64,000 nt of DNA from Bradyrhizobium septentrionale. Its GTDB lineage: Bacteria > Pseudomonadota > Alphaproteobacteria > Rhizobiales > Xanthobacteraceae. The position numbers were made by a program, and so were the translations under genes. The stretch covers positions 9,318,501 through 9,382,500 of the forward strand of contig NZ_CP088285.1 in assembly GCF_011516645.4 (NCBI RefSeq), read 5' to 3'. This document shows positions 41,773 to 52,904 of this stretch, piece by piece; position 1 is the first letter of the stretch, and the number at the start of each line of letters is the position of its first letter. The notes under the pieces are model-generated. The model was not told the origin of the DNA. It made no database searches and was given only the letters and a program-made list of their open reading frames with translations.

Positions 41773-43731
41773 ATGATTGGCTCTTTGGTTCGATTTTCGT
41801 TTCGTGTGACGGTCTGCAGCGCGCTGCTCGGCAGCGCGCTGCTGGCGGTATTCGCATCAGCCGCGGACGCGCAGGACAGTCAGCTTCAGATCTCCTGGGA
41901 GGTCCGCAATCGCTTCCGTCTGTTCCGCGAGGAGCGCGACTTCCGCCTCCATGTCGAAAGCGGGCTTGGCCGCAGCGTGCTGGCCACGGAACAGGCGCTG
42001 GAACTGCAAAGCGATGGCCGCGGCTGGGCGCGCAACATGGTCAACCGACTCTGCATCGACCTGCAGGGCCGCGTCAGCGAGCCCTGCACCCGCGACAACG
42101 TCAAGGAAAGCTACCTGACGCCGATCGATCACCCGATCGTGGTTCGCCTCACCGGCCCGGTTCCGGTCGGTGCGACCTGCGCCTGGTCGTTCGACGACGG
42201 CGACGGGCCGCAATCCTCGACCTTCGATTGCGCCGAGCCGGTCAATCTGCGCGTCCGTTACGGCCGCACCACGGTCGCGACCGTCGATGTCGCAAGCGGC
42301 GCGGACGCCAACCAGCGCCTGACGACGCAGATCGCGGTGCGCGATCTGCTGATTGCGGGCCTCGGCGACAGTATCGCATCCGGCGAAGGCAATCCCGACC
42401 GCGCGATTGCGCTCTCCGACGAGGGCTTCTGCTTCCGCTCCTATCTCGGCGGCGCGCAGTATTACCGGCCAAGCCGCGCCGGCTACAAGGGCGGCCGCGC
42501 CTGCGAGGCGCCGGACACCCTGACCAACTGGCAGCGCCAGAGCGCGCTTTGGCTCAACTCGGCCTGTCACCGTTCGCTGTACAGCTACCAGACCCGCACT
42601 GCGCTGGCGCTTGCCGTGCAATATCCGCACATCGCGGTGACCTATCTGCCGCTGGCCTGCACCGGCGCCACCATCGCCGACGGCCTGCTCGGCTCGCAGC
42701 AGGCGCGGGAATGCCTGCCGACCAAGACCGCCAACACCTGCTCGGGCACCGTCAACGGCCAGATTGCGGAGCTGCGCACGGCGCTGGCGGCCGCCAAGCG
42801 CCGGCAGCCGGACCGCACGCTCGACCTCATCTTGCTCTCGGTCGGCGCCAACGACATCTATTTCTCGGGCCTCGTCGCCAACGTGATCGTCGACACGCCC
42901 ACCGAACGCGCGCTGTTCAGCCAGGGCGGCTCGATGGCCAGCGTCGACGATGCCCGTTCGGCACTGGCGCGCGACCTGCCGGCCGATTTTGCCAAGCTGC
43001 GCGATGCGCTGAAGCCTCTGGTCGGCGGCGACCTCTCGCACGTCGTCTACACGGCCTATGCCAATCCGGCGCTGGCCAATGGCGGCGCGCCCTGTCCGGG
43101 CGGCCGCGCCGGCTTCGAGATCCATCCCTCGTTCAACGCCGATCCCAAGCGGCTCGCGTCGGTCACGGGCTTTGTACAGAACGAGTTCCTGCCGCAGCTC
43201 AAGGCGATCGCGCAGCGCCAGTCCGGCATCATCTGCCGCAATCCGCAGGCCGACCGCATGACCTTCGTCGACGCGCATCAGGATGCGTTTGCGAGCCATG
43301 GCTTCTGCGCACGCGCGTCGACCGATCCGGAATTCGACCGCGACTGCTTCGCCGCCAATGGCGACAGCTTTGTGTCCGACATCGTCGCCGCGGCCAACCA
43401 GCCGCTCAAATGCGGCCGCAGCGCCGGCGAATATCGCGCCTATCTGCCGCGCGCGCGCTGGATCCGCGATGCCAATGACAGCTATTTCGCGGCGATGACC
43501 TATCCGCAAGGCCTGCCGTCCTCGATGCAGCCAACCGACATCCATGACGCGACATGGGGCATCTTGTCGGCGGTGTATGGCGGCGCGGTGCACCCGAGCG
43601 CAGAAGGCCATGCGGCGATGGCCGATGCCGCGGTCCCCGCGGCCGCCACCGTGCTGCGATTGAACACCGTCGTGCCCGAGGTGACGTCCGAGCCGGTCGC
43701 ACCGCTGCAGATCGCGCCGGAGCAACGCTGA
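41773..43731 (+). CDS. Exported SGNH/GDSL-type hydrolase
   Basis: 652 residues with a Sec signal peptide (about residues 1-33, ending ADAQ). The hydrolase domain begins near residue 195 with block I GLGDSIASGEGNP (nucleophile Ser), block V as SVGANDIYFSG, and the Asp/His block as HPSAEGHAAM near the end. The first 160 residues form an extra beta-rich region (NMVNRLCIDLQGRV, CAWSFDDGDGP, PKD-like). Several Cys pairs suggest disulfides and a periplasmic or secreted place. Ester substrate unknown. Confidence 0.83.
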   Translation: MIGSLVRFSFRVTVCSALLGSALLAVFASAADAQDSQLQISWEVRNRFRLFREERDFRLHVESGLGRSVLATEQALELQSDGRGWARNMVNRLCIDLQGRVSEPCTRDNVKESYLTPIDHPIVVRLTGPVPVGATCAWSFDDGDGPQSSTFDCAEPVNLRVRYGRTTVATVDVASGADANQRLTTQIAVRDLLIAGLGDSIASGEGNPDRAIALSDEGFCFRSYLGGAQYYRPSRAGYKGGRACEAPDTLTNWQRQSALWLNSACHRSLYSYQTRTALALAVQYPHIAVTYLPLACTGATIADGLLGSQQARECLPTKTANTCSGTVNGQIAELRTALAAAKRRQPDRTLDLILLSVGANDIYFSGLVANVIVDTPTERALFSQGGSMASVDDARSALARDLPADFAKLRDALKPLVGGDLSHVVYTAYANPALANGGAPCPGGRAGFEIHPSFNADPKRLASVTGFVQNEFLPQLKAIAQRQSGIICRNPQADRMTFVDAHQDAFASHGFCARASTDPEFDRDCFAANGDSFVSDIVAAANQPLKCGRSAGEYRAYLPRARWIRDANDSYFAAMTYPQGLPSSMQPTDIHDATWGILSAVYGGAVHPSAEGHAAMADAAVPAAATVLRLNTVVPEVTSEPVAPLQIAPEQR

Positions 43732-44113
43732 AGCCGTGGCCCGTTCCTGAAGCGGGCGACCTTCAGAAATTCGGCGCGGAACCAGAAATTTATTCAATCG
43801 CAATTACTTACGGGCTCCGCGCAAACTGCGGACAAGTACTGAGTGCGATTGAATCAATTCCAGCGAGCATCCTGCCGATGCAACCCTGGATACCGACTTC
43901 CGCGCCCTGCCCCTATTCATTCGACACGCGCCCTGGTCACCTCACCAGCGACATTTCGAACCGGATCGCGCACCACGTGCCGCCCCCGATGGTTGTCCGC
44001 CCCCTCGCTTTTGAGGCTGCACACGTATTGGACCCGATCGCTGTCAACGTGTGCTTGCGCTTGACGTGCTGCGAGTGGTCAACTCGCTGATCAATACTCC
44101 CGTTTGGAGAAGC
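43732..44113. other. Gap before the ABC importer operon, with an 11-bp inverted repeat
   Basis: 382 bases without a gene. ATTCAATCGCA at 43792-43802 and TGCGATTGAAT at 43844-43854 are exact inverted copies around 41 bases, about 260 bases before the importer's first gene. It may be an operator or a transcript-end structure. TTGGAGAAG at 44105-44112 region is the ribosome binding site of the substrate-binding protein. Confidence 0.45.
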
Positions 44114-45703
44114 ATGATGTTCAAGCAGATTGCGATAGTGGCAGGTTTGGCACTGGCACTATCCGCCGCGGCGGAGGCCCAGACACCGCGCAAGGGCGGT
44201 ACCATTCGTATGACCGCGCCCTATGGCTCAAGTTTCACCAGCATGGACATCCATACGACACAGCGCGCCCAGGACGAGATCTACGCCAAAGCGCTGCATC
44301 GGTCGCTCTACATCTGGAATTCCGTCGAAGGCAAGCCGGTGCTGGAGCTTGCCAAGGAGGACATCGTCTCCGGTGGAGGTCTTGTCCATACCTTCAAGCT
44401 GCGCGACGACGCTTACTTCCATCATGGTCGCAAGATGACGGCCGATGACATCATCTGGAGCTACAATCGCATCATGGACGGCAGCAAGGCCTATCCCGGC
44501 GCGCGTTTTGTCCGCGTGATCGAGGGCGCCGCCGCGGTCGAGAATGGAACAGCCAAGGAAATCTCCGGCCTGAAAAAGATCGACGACTTCACGCTCGAAA
44601 TGAAGCTGACCGAGAAAGTCGATCCGGGCTTCTATTTCTTCACCGCGCTGACCTCGATCTATCCCGCCGACGAGGCCGCGAAGGAGGGCTTCCTGCAGAA
44701 GCCGATCGGTCTTGGCCCATTCAAATTCGTCGAGCACGTGCCGGGATCGCGCGTCGTGCTTGAGCGGTGGGACAAATTCTACAAGCCCGGCAAGCCGTAC
44801 GCCGACAAGCTCATCGTGTCGTTGATGGGTGAAGCCGCGGCGCGCGATGTCGCCTTCCGCAACAAGGAAATCGACACCTCGGTGCTCGGGCCCGCGCAGT
44901 ATGTCGCCTATCAGGCCGACCCCGATCTCAAGGGCACCATCGTCGAAGTCGCCGAAGTCTTCACGCGTTACATGGGGATGAATCCCGCATTCAAACCGTT
45001 CTCCGACAAGCGGGTCCGGCAGGCGATCAACCATGCGATCGATACCGATCTGATCATCAAGAAACTGGTCAAGGGCAAGGCCTATCGCGCCACGAGCTGG
45101 CTGCCCCTGACCTCGCCGTTCTACGACAAGACCATGAAGCCCTACGCCTTCGATCCCGCGAAGGCGAAGCAGCTGCTCGCGGACGCAGGTTATCCTTCCG
45201 GCTTCGAATTCGAATGGACGACCAGCCAGAATGAAAGCTGGGGCCTGCCGATCGTCGAAGCCATTATACCGATGCTGGACAAAGTCGGCATCAAGGTGAA
45301 GGTCAAGCAGGTCGAAACCGCGGTGTTGTCGGAAGTCATTCGCAAGGGCGACTTCCAGGCCTATGTCTATTCGCAGTCGACCGGCCCGGATCCCCAGGCG
45401 GCCCTCAAATGCTTCCACTCGGCGACGCCGCAATCAGCCTGCAACTACATGAGTTTCAAGAACGCCGACTTCGACAAGCTGATCGACGAGGCCGGGCAGA
45501 CCGATGACGCCGCCAAGCGCGGCCAGCTGCTGCAGAAGGCCAATGCGCTGCTCTATGACGAAGCGCCGGTCTGGTTCTTCAACTACAACAAGGCGGTCAT
45601 GGCGGTGCAGCCGTGGCTCAAGGGAATCCAGTTGAACGCAACCGAATTGACCCACCAGAACGTCGAAGACCTCTGGGTCGACGAGACCTCGCCCGCGAAG
45701 TGA
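44114..45703 (+). CDS. Peptide/nickel-type ABC transporter substrate-binding protein
   Basis: 529 residues. The start MMFKQIAIVAGLALALSAAAEAQ is a Sec signal peptide and follows TTGGAGAAGC; an upstream in-frame start would spoil it. RKGGTIRMTAPY, FKLRDDAYFHHGRKMTADDI and VRQAINHAIDTDLI are the SBP family 5 (DppA/OppA) signatures. It binds small peptides, or another ligand carried by this family, in the periplasm. First gene of a complete five-gene importer operon; 60 bases to the first permease. Confidence 0.93.
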   Translation: MMFKQIAIVAGLALALSAAAEAQTPRKGGTIRMTAPYGSSFTSMDIHTTQRAQDEIYAKALHRSLYIWNSVEGKPVLELAKEDIVSGGGLVHTFKLRDDAYFHHGRKMTADDIIWSYNRIMDGSKAYPGARFVRVIEGAAAVENGTAKEISGLKKIDDFTLEMKLTEKVDPGFYFFTALTSIYPADEAAKEGFLQKPIGLGPFKFVEHVPGSRVVLERWDKFYKPGKPYADKLIVSLMGEAAARDVAFRNKEIDTSVLGPAQYVAYQADPDLKGTIVEVAEVFTRYMGMNPAFKPFSDKRVRQAINHAIDTDLIIKKLVKGKAYRATSWLPLTSPFYDKTMKPYAFDPAKAKQLLADAGYPSGFEFEWTTSQNESWGLPIVEAIIPMLDKVGIKVKVKQVETAVLSEVIRKGDFQAYVYSQSTGPDPQAALKCFHSATPQSACNYMSFKNADFDKLIDEAGQTDDAAKRGQLLQKANALLYDEAPVWFFNYNKAVMAVQPWLKGIQLNATELTHQNVEDLWVDETSPAK

Positions 45704-45763
45704 CATGTGCTCTCGCCCTCCCTCCATCGCAGGGACTGATGGAGGGAGGGAGGAAAACGTCCA

Positions 45764-46699
45764 ATGCTCGCCTTCCTGATCCGTCGAATCCTGCAAACCA
45801 TTCCGACCGTGCTGGCCGTCGTGCTGGTGATCTTTGTGCTGTTCAGCGTCGTTCCGGGCAGCATCGTATCGAGCATGGGCGATGACGGCAGAGGGCCGAC
45901 GGACCCGCAGGTCGTGGAGCGCATGAAAAAGCAGCTCGGCCTCGACGATCCCGTCTACATCCGCTTCGGCTCCTATATCTCGAGGCTTGCGACAGGTGAT
46001 TTCGGGACGTCGTTCCGGACCCGCGAGCCCGTCACCACCATGATCGCCAAACGGATGTGGCCGACGCTGCAACTGATATTCGCAGCCATGACGTTTGCGA
46101 TTGCGATCGGGGTACCGCTCGGTTTCATCGCGGCACTGCGGCCAGGCGGCTTCGTCGACACGGTCTCGATGGTGGTGGCGGTGTCCGGCCTCTCGATGGC
46201 GAAATTCTGGCTCGGGCTGCTGCTGATGTACCTGTTTGCGTTGAAGCTCGGCTGGCTGCCGAGTTTCGGCTATGGCGATGGCGGGCTCAAATATCTGATC
46301 CTGCCTGCCGTGACACTCGGCGTCTCGCCGATGGCGTTGCTGGCACGGACGACGCGCGCCGCGGTCCTCGAGATCATGACCGCGGATTTCGTGCGGACCG
46401 CGCGCTCGAAGGGCATGAGCGAGACCCGGGTCGTGAAATGGCATGTGTTGCGCAATGCGCTCGTGATCATTCTCACGACCATTGGCCTGCAATTCGGCGC
46501 GTTGATGGGACAGGCGGTCGTGGTCGAGAAATTGTTCTCCTGGCCCGGCATCGGCTCACTGCTCGTCGACAGTGTCCTGCAGCGCGATATTCCCACCGTC
46601 CAGGGCTCGATTCTCGTGGTGGTGCTGTTCTTCCTCGCGGTCAATACGTTGATCGACGTGGCCTATGCCGTGATCGATCCGAGGATCAGATACGCATGA
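45764..46699 (+). CDS. ABC importer permease, DppB type
   Basis: 311 residues. MLAFLIRRILQTIPTVLAVV is the standard DppB start; six helices follow, and the EAA loop is EIMTADFVRTARSKGMSETRV. It forms half of the transmembrane channel. A short Gly/Asp-rich periplasmic loop follows helix one as usual. Its stop TGA overlaps an ATG that opens a 24-codon frame leading exactly to the next permease. Confidence 0.94.
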   Translation: MLAFLIRRILQTIPTVLAVVLVIFVLFSVVPGSIVSSMGDDGRGPTDPQVVERMKKQLGLDDPVYIRFGSYISRLATGDFGTSFRTREPVTTMIAKRMWPTLQLIFAAMTFAIAIGVPLGFIAALRPGGFVDTVSMVVAVSGLSMAKFWLGLLLMYLFALKLGWLPSFGYGDGGLKYLILPAVTLGVSPMALLARTTRAAVLEIMTADFVRTARSKGMSETRVVKWHVLRNALVIILTTIGLQFGALMGQAVVVEKLFSWPGIGSLLVDSVLQRDIPTVQGSILVVVLFFLAVNTLIDVAYAVIDPRIRYA

Positions 46700-46770
46700 G
46701 CGCCGGTCGGCTCTCCCACAGCTGCGCGCGATCGACCGCACCGCCTGTCGTGGCGGAGCGGCCGCGATGA
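46696..46770 (+). other. 24-codon ORF bridging the two permease genes
   Basis: An ATG overlaps the stop of the first permease gene (ATGA) and the frame ends in a TGA that overlaps the ATG of the second (ATGA again). The product MSAGRLSHSCARSTAPPVVA plus four residues has no recognisable feature. It may only carry ribosomes across the 67-base gap. GGAG at about 46756 lies inside it for the next gene. Confidence 0.3.
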
Positions 46771-47588
46771 AGCTCGGAACCAGTCTCATCATCGGCGGCG
46801 CGCTGTTCGCGCTTGCGGTCTTCGTCGGTCTGTTCGCGCCCTGGCTGGCGCATACCGATCCCGTCATGGATGCCAACCTCTTGAATGCGGAGGAGCCGCC
46901 GAGCTGGATCTGGTGGTTCGGCACCGACGCGCAGGGTCGCGACATCTACTCCCGCGTCGTGTACGGCGCGCGCATCTCGCTGACGGTCGGCATCGTCTCG
47001 CAGCTCGTCAACAGCGTGATCGGCGTGACGCTGGGTCTCACCGCCGGCTATTGGGGCGGCTGGTGGGACGACTTCGTCAACGGGCTGACCAATCTCATGC
47101 TCGCAATTCCCTCGCTGATCTTCGCGCTCGCCATCATGGCGGTGCTTGGACCCGGCCTGACCAGCCTCCTGATCGCGCTCGGGCTGACCAACTGGTCGTT
47201 CTCCTGCCGGATCGCACGGGCGTCGGCGCTGTCGCTCAAGAGCCAGGGTTATGTGCAGGCGGCAAAGGTGCTGGGCTACGGCGATCTGCGCATCATGATC
47301 ACGCAGCTGCTGCCAAACATGCTCGGACCCATCATCGTCATCTCTACGCTGGGCATGGGCGGCGCGATCCTGGCCGAAGCCTCGCTTTCGTTCCTCGGCC
47401 TCGGAATCCGCCCACCCTTTCCAAGCTGGGGCAGCATGCTCTCGGAGGCCCGCGACCAGATCACCACGGCACCGTGGCTCTCGGTTTTCCCTGGCCTCGC
47501 GATTTTCCTGACGGTGCTCGGCCTGAACCTGCTCGGCGACGGCTTGCGTGACATTCTCGATCCACAGTCGCGGAGCCGGCGCACATGA
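46767..47588 (+). CDS. ABC importer permease, DppC type
   Basis: 273 residues. WFGTDAQGRDIYSRVVYGAR is the conserved DppC segment, the EAA loop is LKSQGYVQAAKVLGYGDLRI, and the end LNLLGDGLRDILDPQ is typical. Five to six helices. It pairs with the DppB-type permease. Its stop overlaps the start of the first ATPase by four bases (ATGA), so translation is coupled. Confidence 0.94.
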   Translation: MKLGTSLIIGGALFALAVFVGLFAPWLAHTDPVMDANLLNAEEPPSWIWWFGTDAQGRDIYSRVVYGARISLTVGIVSQLVNSVIGVTLGLTAGYWGGWWDDFVNGLTNLMLAIPSLIFALAIMAVLGPGLTSLLIALGLTNWSFSCRIARASALSLKSQGYVQAAKVLGYGDLRIMITQLLPNMLGPIIVISTLGMGGAILAEASLSFLGLGIRPPFPSWGSMLSEARDQITTAPWLSVFPGLAIFLTVLGLNLLGDGLRDILDPQSRSRRT

Positions 47589-48559
47589 CGCCCCCTCTGA
47601 TCGAAGTCGAGAACCTGCGTATCGACCTCGACAACGGGTCCAGCCGGGTTGCGGCGGTCGAGGGCGTTTCATTCCGCATCGATCGCGGCGAGACATTCGG
47701 CCTGGTCGGCGAATCCGGCTGCGGCAAGAGCATCTCGGCGCTCGCCTTGATCGGTCTGTTGCGCCGGCCGCTTTCGATCGGCGCCGGCGCCATCCGATTT
47801 GAGGGCCGCGAGATCCAGGGACTTCCAGCGGCCGAACAACGCGCGCTGCGCGGCAATCGCATCGCCATGATCTTCCAGGAGCCAATGACGGCGCTCAACC
47901 CGGTCTCGCCCGTTGGCCGGCAGATCGCGGAGATGTTCGTGCTGCACCAGGGCAAGAGCTGGCGCGAAGCCAACCAGCTGGCCGTCGAGGCACTGGCGAG
48001 CGTCCGCGTCCCCGCGCCCGAGCGACGGGTGAAGGATTACCCGCACCAGCTTTCGGGCGGCATGCGTCAGCGCGTGATGATCGCCGCACTCGCATGCGGG
48101 CCGGACCTCCTGATCGCCGACGAGCCGACCACCGCGCTTGATGTGACCGTGCAGGCGGAGATCATCGAGCTGATGCGGAATCTATGCGCCGAGCGAGGCA
48201 CGGCGATCCTGATGATCAGTCACGATCTCGGCCTGGTCGCCAACCTCTGCCGCCGTGTCGCCGTCATGTATGCCGGCCGCATTGTCGAGGAGCGCGGCTC
48301 GGACGATGTCTTCCGTGCATGCGCGCATCCCTACACCCAAGGCCTGGTCGACGCGTTGCCGCGGCTCGGCACGCGTGCGGCACTCGGCCGGAGCAGGCTC
48401 AGGGAGATCGCGGGTGTCGTCCCGGCGATTGCGGATTTCCCGGCGGGATGCCGGTTCAATCCACGTTGCGCGCGAGCGACCGACATTTGTCGGACCACCG
48501 CGCCGGAGATGACACTGCTCGGGCAAGACGGATTTGTCAGGTGCCATCACCATGCATGA
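47585..48559 (+). CDS. ABC importer ATPase, DppD/OppD type
   Basis: 324 residues. Walker [10 protein letters not shown]-loop [12 protein letters not shown], signature [12 protein letters not shown], Walker [14 protein letters not shown] and the H-loop SHDLG are all present. The C-terminal oligopeptide-binding extension with Cys in [16 protein letters not shown] is present; these Cys bind an Fe-S cluster in some relatives. It powers uptake with the second ATPase. Confidence 0.95.
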   Translation: MTPPLIEVENLRIDLDNGSSRVAAVEGVSFRIDRGETFGLVGESGCGKSISALALIGLLRRPLSIGAGAIRFEGREIQGLPAAEQRALRGNRIAMIFQEPMTALNPVSPVGRQIAEMFVLHQGKSWREANQLAVEALASVRVPAPERRVKDYPHQLSGGMRQRVMIAALACGPDLLIADEPTTALDVTVQAEIIELMRNLCAERGTAILMISHDLGLVANLCRRVAVMYAGRIVEERGSDDVFRACAHPYTQGLVDALPRLGTRAALGRSRLREIAGVVPAIADFPAGCRFNPRCARATDICRTTAPEMTLLGQDGFVRCHHHA

Positions 48560-49595
48560 ACCTGCGCACGGGTCCGGCGACGATGTCATCCTCAGCGTGC
48601 AGGATCTCGCGGTCCATTTTCCGATTGGTGGCGGTTTCCAGGGCGGCGGCCGGAGGCTGCTGCGTGCGGTCGACGGCATCGATCTCGAACTGAAGCGCGG
48701 TGAATGCCTTGGTCTCGTCGGCGAATCCGGCTGCGGCAAGTCGACCGTCGCGCTTTCGATACTTGGCCTGCTGCTGCCGACGCGCGGCCGCATCGTGCTG
48801 GACGGTCAGGTCGTGACCGGACGGCAATCGGTCGATCGAAAGGCGTTGGCCCGCATCGTCCAAATCGTGTTTCAGGATCCCTACGCTTCGCTCAATCCCC
48901 GCCAGACCGTTCGTCGCACGCTCGAGGCCCCGCTGCGGCTGCATGGCGTGACGGCGAAGAGCGAGATCGACGGACGCGTCGAGGCGATGCTCAAACATGT
49001 AGGCCTGCGGCCCGAGCAGGCCGGCCGCTACCCGCATGAGTTCTCGGGCGGCCAGCGTCAGCGCATCGGCATCGCTCGCGCGCTGATCCTCAATCCCAGG
49101 ATCGTCATCTGTGACGAGCCTGTGTCGGCACTGGATGTCTCCATCCGCGCCCAGATCATCAATCTGCTGCTGGAGCTGAAGGAAACGCTCGGTCTCTCCT
49201 ACATCATGATCAGCCATGACCTCGGCGTCGTCGAGCACATGAGCGACCGGGTCGCCGTCATGTATCTCGGCCGCATCGTGGAGACCGGCGGCTGGCGCGA
49301 AATCTTCGAACGTCCGGCGCACCCATATACGCAAACACTCATCGCGGCGATTCCCGATCCGCTACGCCGCGCGCCGCTTGCGACGACAAGGGGCGAGCCT
49401 CCCAGTCCGCTGAATCCGCCGGACGGATGTGCGTTCAATCCGCGCTGTCACTATGCCGAAGCGATCTGCTGCCGCGAGCCTGGGCCATCGCTGGAAACGC
49501 GCCCCGATGGACACGCGGTCCGGTGCTGGCGAACTGAAGAGATTGCCGGTCGGGCTTTCGCCGACCCGGCCCCAGCCTTCAATCGAGATATCTGA
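48552..49595 (+). CDS. ABC importer ATPase, DppF/OppF type
   Basis: 347 residues from the ATG at 48552, which overlaps the previous stop by eight bases. Walker [11 protein letters not shown]-loop [15 protein letters not shown], signature [12 protein letters not shown], Walker [15 protein letters not shown]-loop SHDLG and the C-terminal extension [15 protein letters not shown] are complete. Last gene of the operon. No clear terminator follows before 49690. Confidence 0.95.
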   Translation: MHEPAHGSGDDVILSVQDLAVHFPIGGGFQGGGRRLLRAVDGIDLELKRGECLGLVGESGCGKSTVALSILGLLLPTRGRIVLDGQVVTGRQSVDRKALARIVQIVFQDPYASLNPRQTVRRTLEAPLRLHGVTAKSEIDGRVEAMLKHVGLRPEQAGRYPHEFSGGQRQRIGIARALILNPRIVICDEPVSALDVSIRAQIINLLLELKETLGLSYIMISHDLGVVEHMSDRVAVMYLGRIVETGGWREIFERPAHPYTQTLIAAIPDPLRRAPLATTRGEPPSPLNPPDGCAFNPRCHYAEAICCREPGPSLETRPDGHAVRCWRTEEIAGRAFADPAPAFNRDI

Positions 49596-49690
49596 AGTTC
49601 TTTGGATCTAATTCAGAACTCAGCGCTCTCGCTCCAAGGAAATCCTTGGCGCGCACGGGAGCACAACTCAAACCAGGCTGAGAGAGGGCC

Positions 49691-50275
49691 TTACCGCTTC
49701 TTCAGCGGCTGCGGCGGTGGCGGCGGAGGCGGCTTCACCGCTGCGGCTTGTGCCGGCAGATATTTGGCGACGATCGCGGGATCGAGCTGGGCGATCGCGG
49801 TATCCGGCAGCCGGGTCCAGACCTCGTCCTTGCCGAACAGCGAGATGCCGAGATAGCCGCGCATGGTTAGCGTCTGTCCATCGGCGCTCAGCGACATCTT
49901 GGCCTTGTAGATCTTGCCGTCACGAGGATCGAGCACGTTGCCGTTCTCGTACTTCAGACCATCGCGCTTCATGTCGCGGATAAAGGACAGACCAAGCCAC
50001 GGCGCGTTCTTGCGGTCGTCAGTGCATTTCGAGCAGATCGGATTCGGCGGATCATCCGGATCGGAGAAAATCTTGGCGATCACGCCCTCGAAGATGCCGT
50101 TGTGGTCGATCACCAGGAACCAGCCGTCGGGCTTGCCGTCCACTAGCTTCTGCCAGAGGCCGGCCGCGGATGATGGGTCGGCCGCCCTGGCTGAAAGCGG
50201 AGCAGCTAGAACGAAGGCTGCCGCGATCGCAAGGATCAGCCGAAGTCTGGTCAGCGTGTTCCGCATCATCATCAC
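49691..50275 (-). CDS. DUF2147 exported protein
   Basis: 194 residues with a signal peptide (about residues 1-31, ending LSARAA). [62 protein letters not shown] are the DUF2147 pattern: small periplasmic beta proteins of unknown role. The C-terminal Pro run ([13 protein letters not shown]) is an added tail. A CxxC pair may bind metal or form a disulfide. Start is one of four consecutive ATGs. Confidence 0.82.
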   Translation of the reverse strand: MMMMRNTLTRLRLILAIAAAFVLAAPLSARAADPSSAAGLWQKLVDGKPDGWFLVIDHNGIFEGVIAKIFSDPDDPPNPICSKCTDDRKNAPWLGLSFIRDMKRDGLKYENGNVLDPRDGKIYKAKMSLSADGQTLTMRGYLGISLFGKDEVWTRLPDTAIAQLDPAIVAKYLPAQAAAVKPPPPPPPQPLKKR

Positions 50276-50392
50276 CTGATCGATCGACTACTCGAATAGA
50301 AGCAGACTACGGCCATTTCACGGAGGGTTCCAGTACCCGCACCGCGCAGGTCATGGCCGATGCCTCCGGCATAGGTCGCTATTGGAGTGGAA

Positions 50393-51433
<1,041 letters not shown>

Positions 51434-51546
51434 TCAGTTGAAATCGGCTGGACGGCTTTCGCCTGCCCAACCAAGTATGGCGACATGCATAATAGGGACA
51501 GCGGCTGGCGCGGCAACCCCTTGCCGAGCCTGCGCAACTCGGCTGT

Positions 51547-52038
51547 ATGGGCGGGAAACCGACGGAGATCCCCCTCGTGAACGCCCCTGTCCGCGCCGAC
51601 GATGCGCTGCGCCTGGAAGACTTTCCCTACCGCCTGTCCGACAATGTGCGCTTTGCCGATCTCGACCCGAACGGGCACGTCAACAACGCGGTCTATGCAA
51701 GCTATTTTGAAACCGGCCGCGTCACGCTGGTGAAGGACCGCAGCATGGGGCTGATGCCGGCGGGGCTCGGCTGGATCATGGTGCGCCTCGACATCCATTT
51801 CCGCGCCGAGTTGCACTGGCCGGGTCAGATCGAGCTCGGGCTCGGTCTCGTCAAGTTCGGTCGGACGTCGACCACCTTCGATCAGGTGGTGTTTTCGGAA
51901 GGCAGACGCGTGGCGTCGGCGAAGGCGGTCACGGTGATGATCGATGAGGCCACGCGCAGGCCGACACCGCTGCCGGCGGAGGTCAAGGACAACTTCCGCC
52001 GCTGGGTCCGTCGCGGTGTGAACCCGGACGGCGAATAA
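51547..52038 (+). CDS. Acyl-CoA thioesterase (4HBT hot-dog fold)
   Basis: 163 residues. VRFADLDPNGHVNNAVYASYFETGRV holds the 4-hydroxybenzoyl-CoA thioesterase motif with the catalytic Asp in DLDPNGHVNN. IHFRAELHWPGQIELGLGL and RVASAKAVTVMID follow the hot-dog strands. It hydrolyses acyl-CoA of unknown chain. It lies between the ferredoxin reductase and ferredoxin genes on the opposite strand. The start could be slightly later (GTGAACGCC). Confidence 0.87.
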   Translation: MGGKPTEIPLVNAPVRADDALRLEDFPYRLSDNVRFADLDPNGHVNNAVYASYFETGRVTLVKDRSMGLMPAGLGWIMVRLDIHFRAELHWPGQIELGLGLVKFGRTSTTFDQVVFSEGRRVASAKAVTVMIDEATRRPTPLPAEVKDNFRRWVRRGVNPDGE

Positions 52039-52044
52039 GGGACC

Positions 52045-52365
52045 TTAAGCTTGCCGCTCCGGCGTCGACACGACCAATCCGTCGAGGTCGTCGGTTACCT
52101 TGATCTGGCAGGACAGCCGCGAGTTCGGACGCACGTCGAAGCCGAAATCCAGCATGTCCTCTTCCATCGGCGACGGCGCGCCGACCTTCTCGCGCCAGGC
52201 TTCGTCGACATAGACATGGCAGGTTGCACAGGCACAGGCGCCGCCGCATTCGGCTTCAATGCCGGGAATCGCGTTACGGATCGCGCCTTCCATCACCGTC
52301 GCGCCGTTCTCGATATCAATGGAGCGTTTCTCTCCGGAATGGTCGATAAAGTGGATTTTGGCCAT
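52045..52365 (-). CDS. 2Fe-2S ferredoxin (adrenodoxin/FdxB type)
   Basis: 106 residues. The four cluster ligands are in [14 protein letters not shown] (C-x5-C-x2-C, residues about 40-49) and [15 protein letters not shown] (Cys near 86), the vertebrate-type/bacterial P450-class spacing. [15 protein letters not shown] matches the acidic partner-binding helix. It carries single electrons, probably from the reductase encoded at 50393-51421, to P450 or Fe-S enzymes elsewhere. Confidence 0.92.
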   Translation of the reverse strand: MAKIHFIDHSGEKRSIDIENGATVMEGAIRNAIPGIEAECGGACACATCHVYVDEAWREKVGAPSPMEEDMLDFGFDVRPNSRLSCQIKVTDDLDGLVVSTPERQA

Positions 52366-52526
52366 GATTGCTCGTGCTGCCGGAATGCGCCGGACGATGG
52401 TTGGAAAGGTCCCGGCAGTCGTATAACGGGTCGATCCGCACTGCGCTAGCGCGGAGACCGAAAACCTGCCGGCCGGCCCGGACGGGCGCTCAGGCCGCGG
52501 CGGCGGGCCGTAGAAGCGCTGTAGGG

Positions 52527-52904
52527 CTAGGAACGGCGCAGAATCAGCTCAATCGCCGTGCGCGCCTCGGCGATCGCAGCCCCGAGCGCAGCCAGCGGCT
52601 GGGCCGGATCGGAACCGCCGATCAGCGCGGTTTCGAGCTGGGCGGCAGCCTCGGCAACGCCGAATGCGCCGATCGCCCGCGCCGATCCTTTCAGGGTGTG
52701 GGCATGGGTCGCCGCCTCGGGCGGCAAGACAGCCAGCTCACCGAGGATCCGGGCGGACTGGGTCGAGAACATGGCCAGGACTTCCCGCTCCAGCCCCCGG
52801 TCGCCCAGCGTCATGCGCTGCAGGTGATCGAGGTCGATCGGCCCGTCGCCGGGCGCGAGCGGTGGCGATTGCGTCCATTCAACCCGTTCGAGATGAAGCG
52901 GCAT
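52527..52904 (-). CDS. Histidine phosphotransfer (Hpt) domain protein
   Basis: 125 residues from the ATG at 52904 (open further upstream without support). [20 protein letters not shown] begins the helical bundle and [20 protein letters not shown] is the Hpt phosphorylation motif, with His69 the likely site. It would move phosphate between response regulators. In this clade such single-domain Hpt proteins can serve the CtrA phosphorelay (ChpT is a different fold), but no partner is adjacent. Divergent from the giant gene at 53284. Confidence 0.82.
   Translation of the reverse strand: MPLHLERVEWTQSPPLAPGDGPIDLDHLQRMTLGDRGLEREVLAMFSTQSARILGELAVLPPEAATHAHTLKGSARAIGAFGVAEAAAQLETALIGGSDPAQPLAALGAAIAEARTAIELILRRS

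Noticed and set aside
44051..44113. Upstream start for the substrate-binding protein (21 extra residues)
   Set aside because: The later start has the ribosome binding site and gives a clean signal peptide; the extension would bury it.
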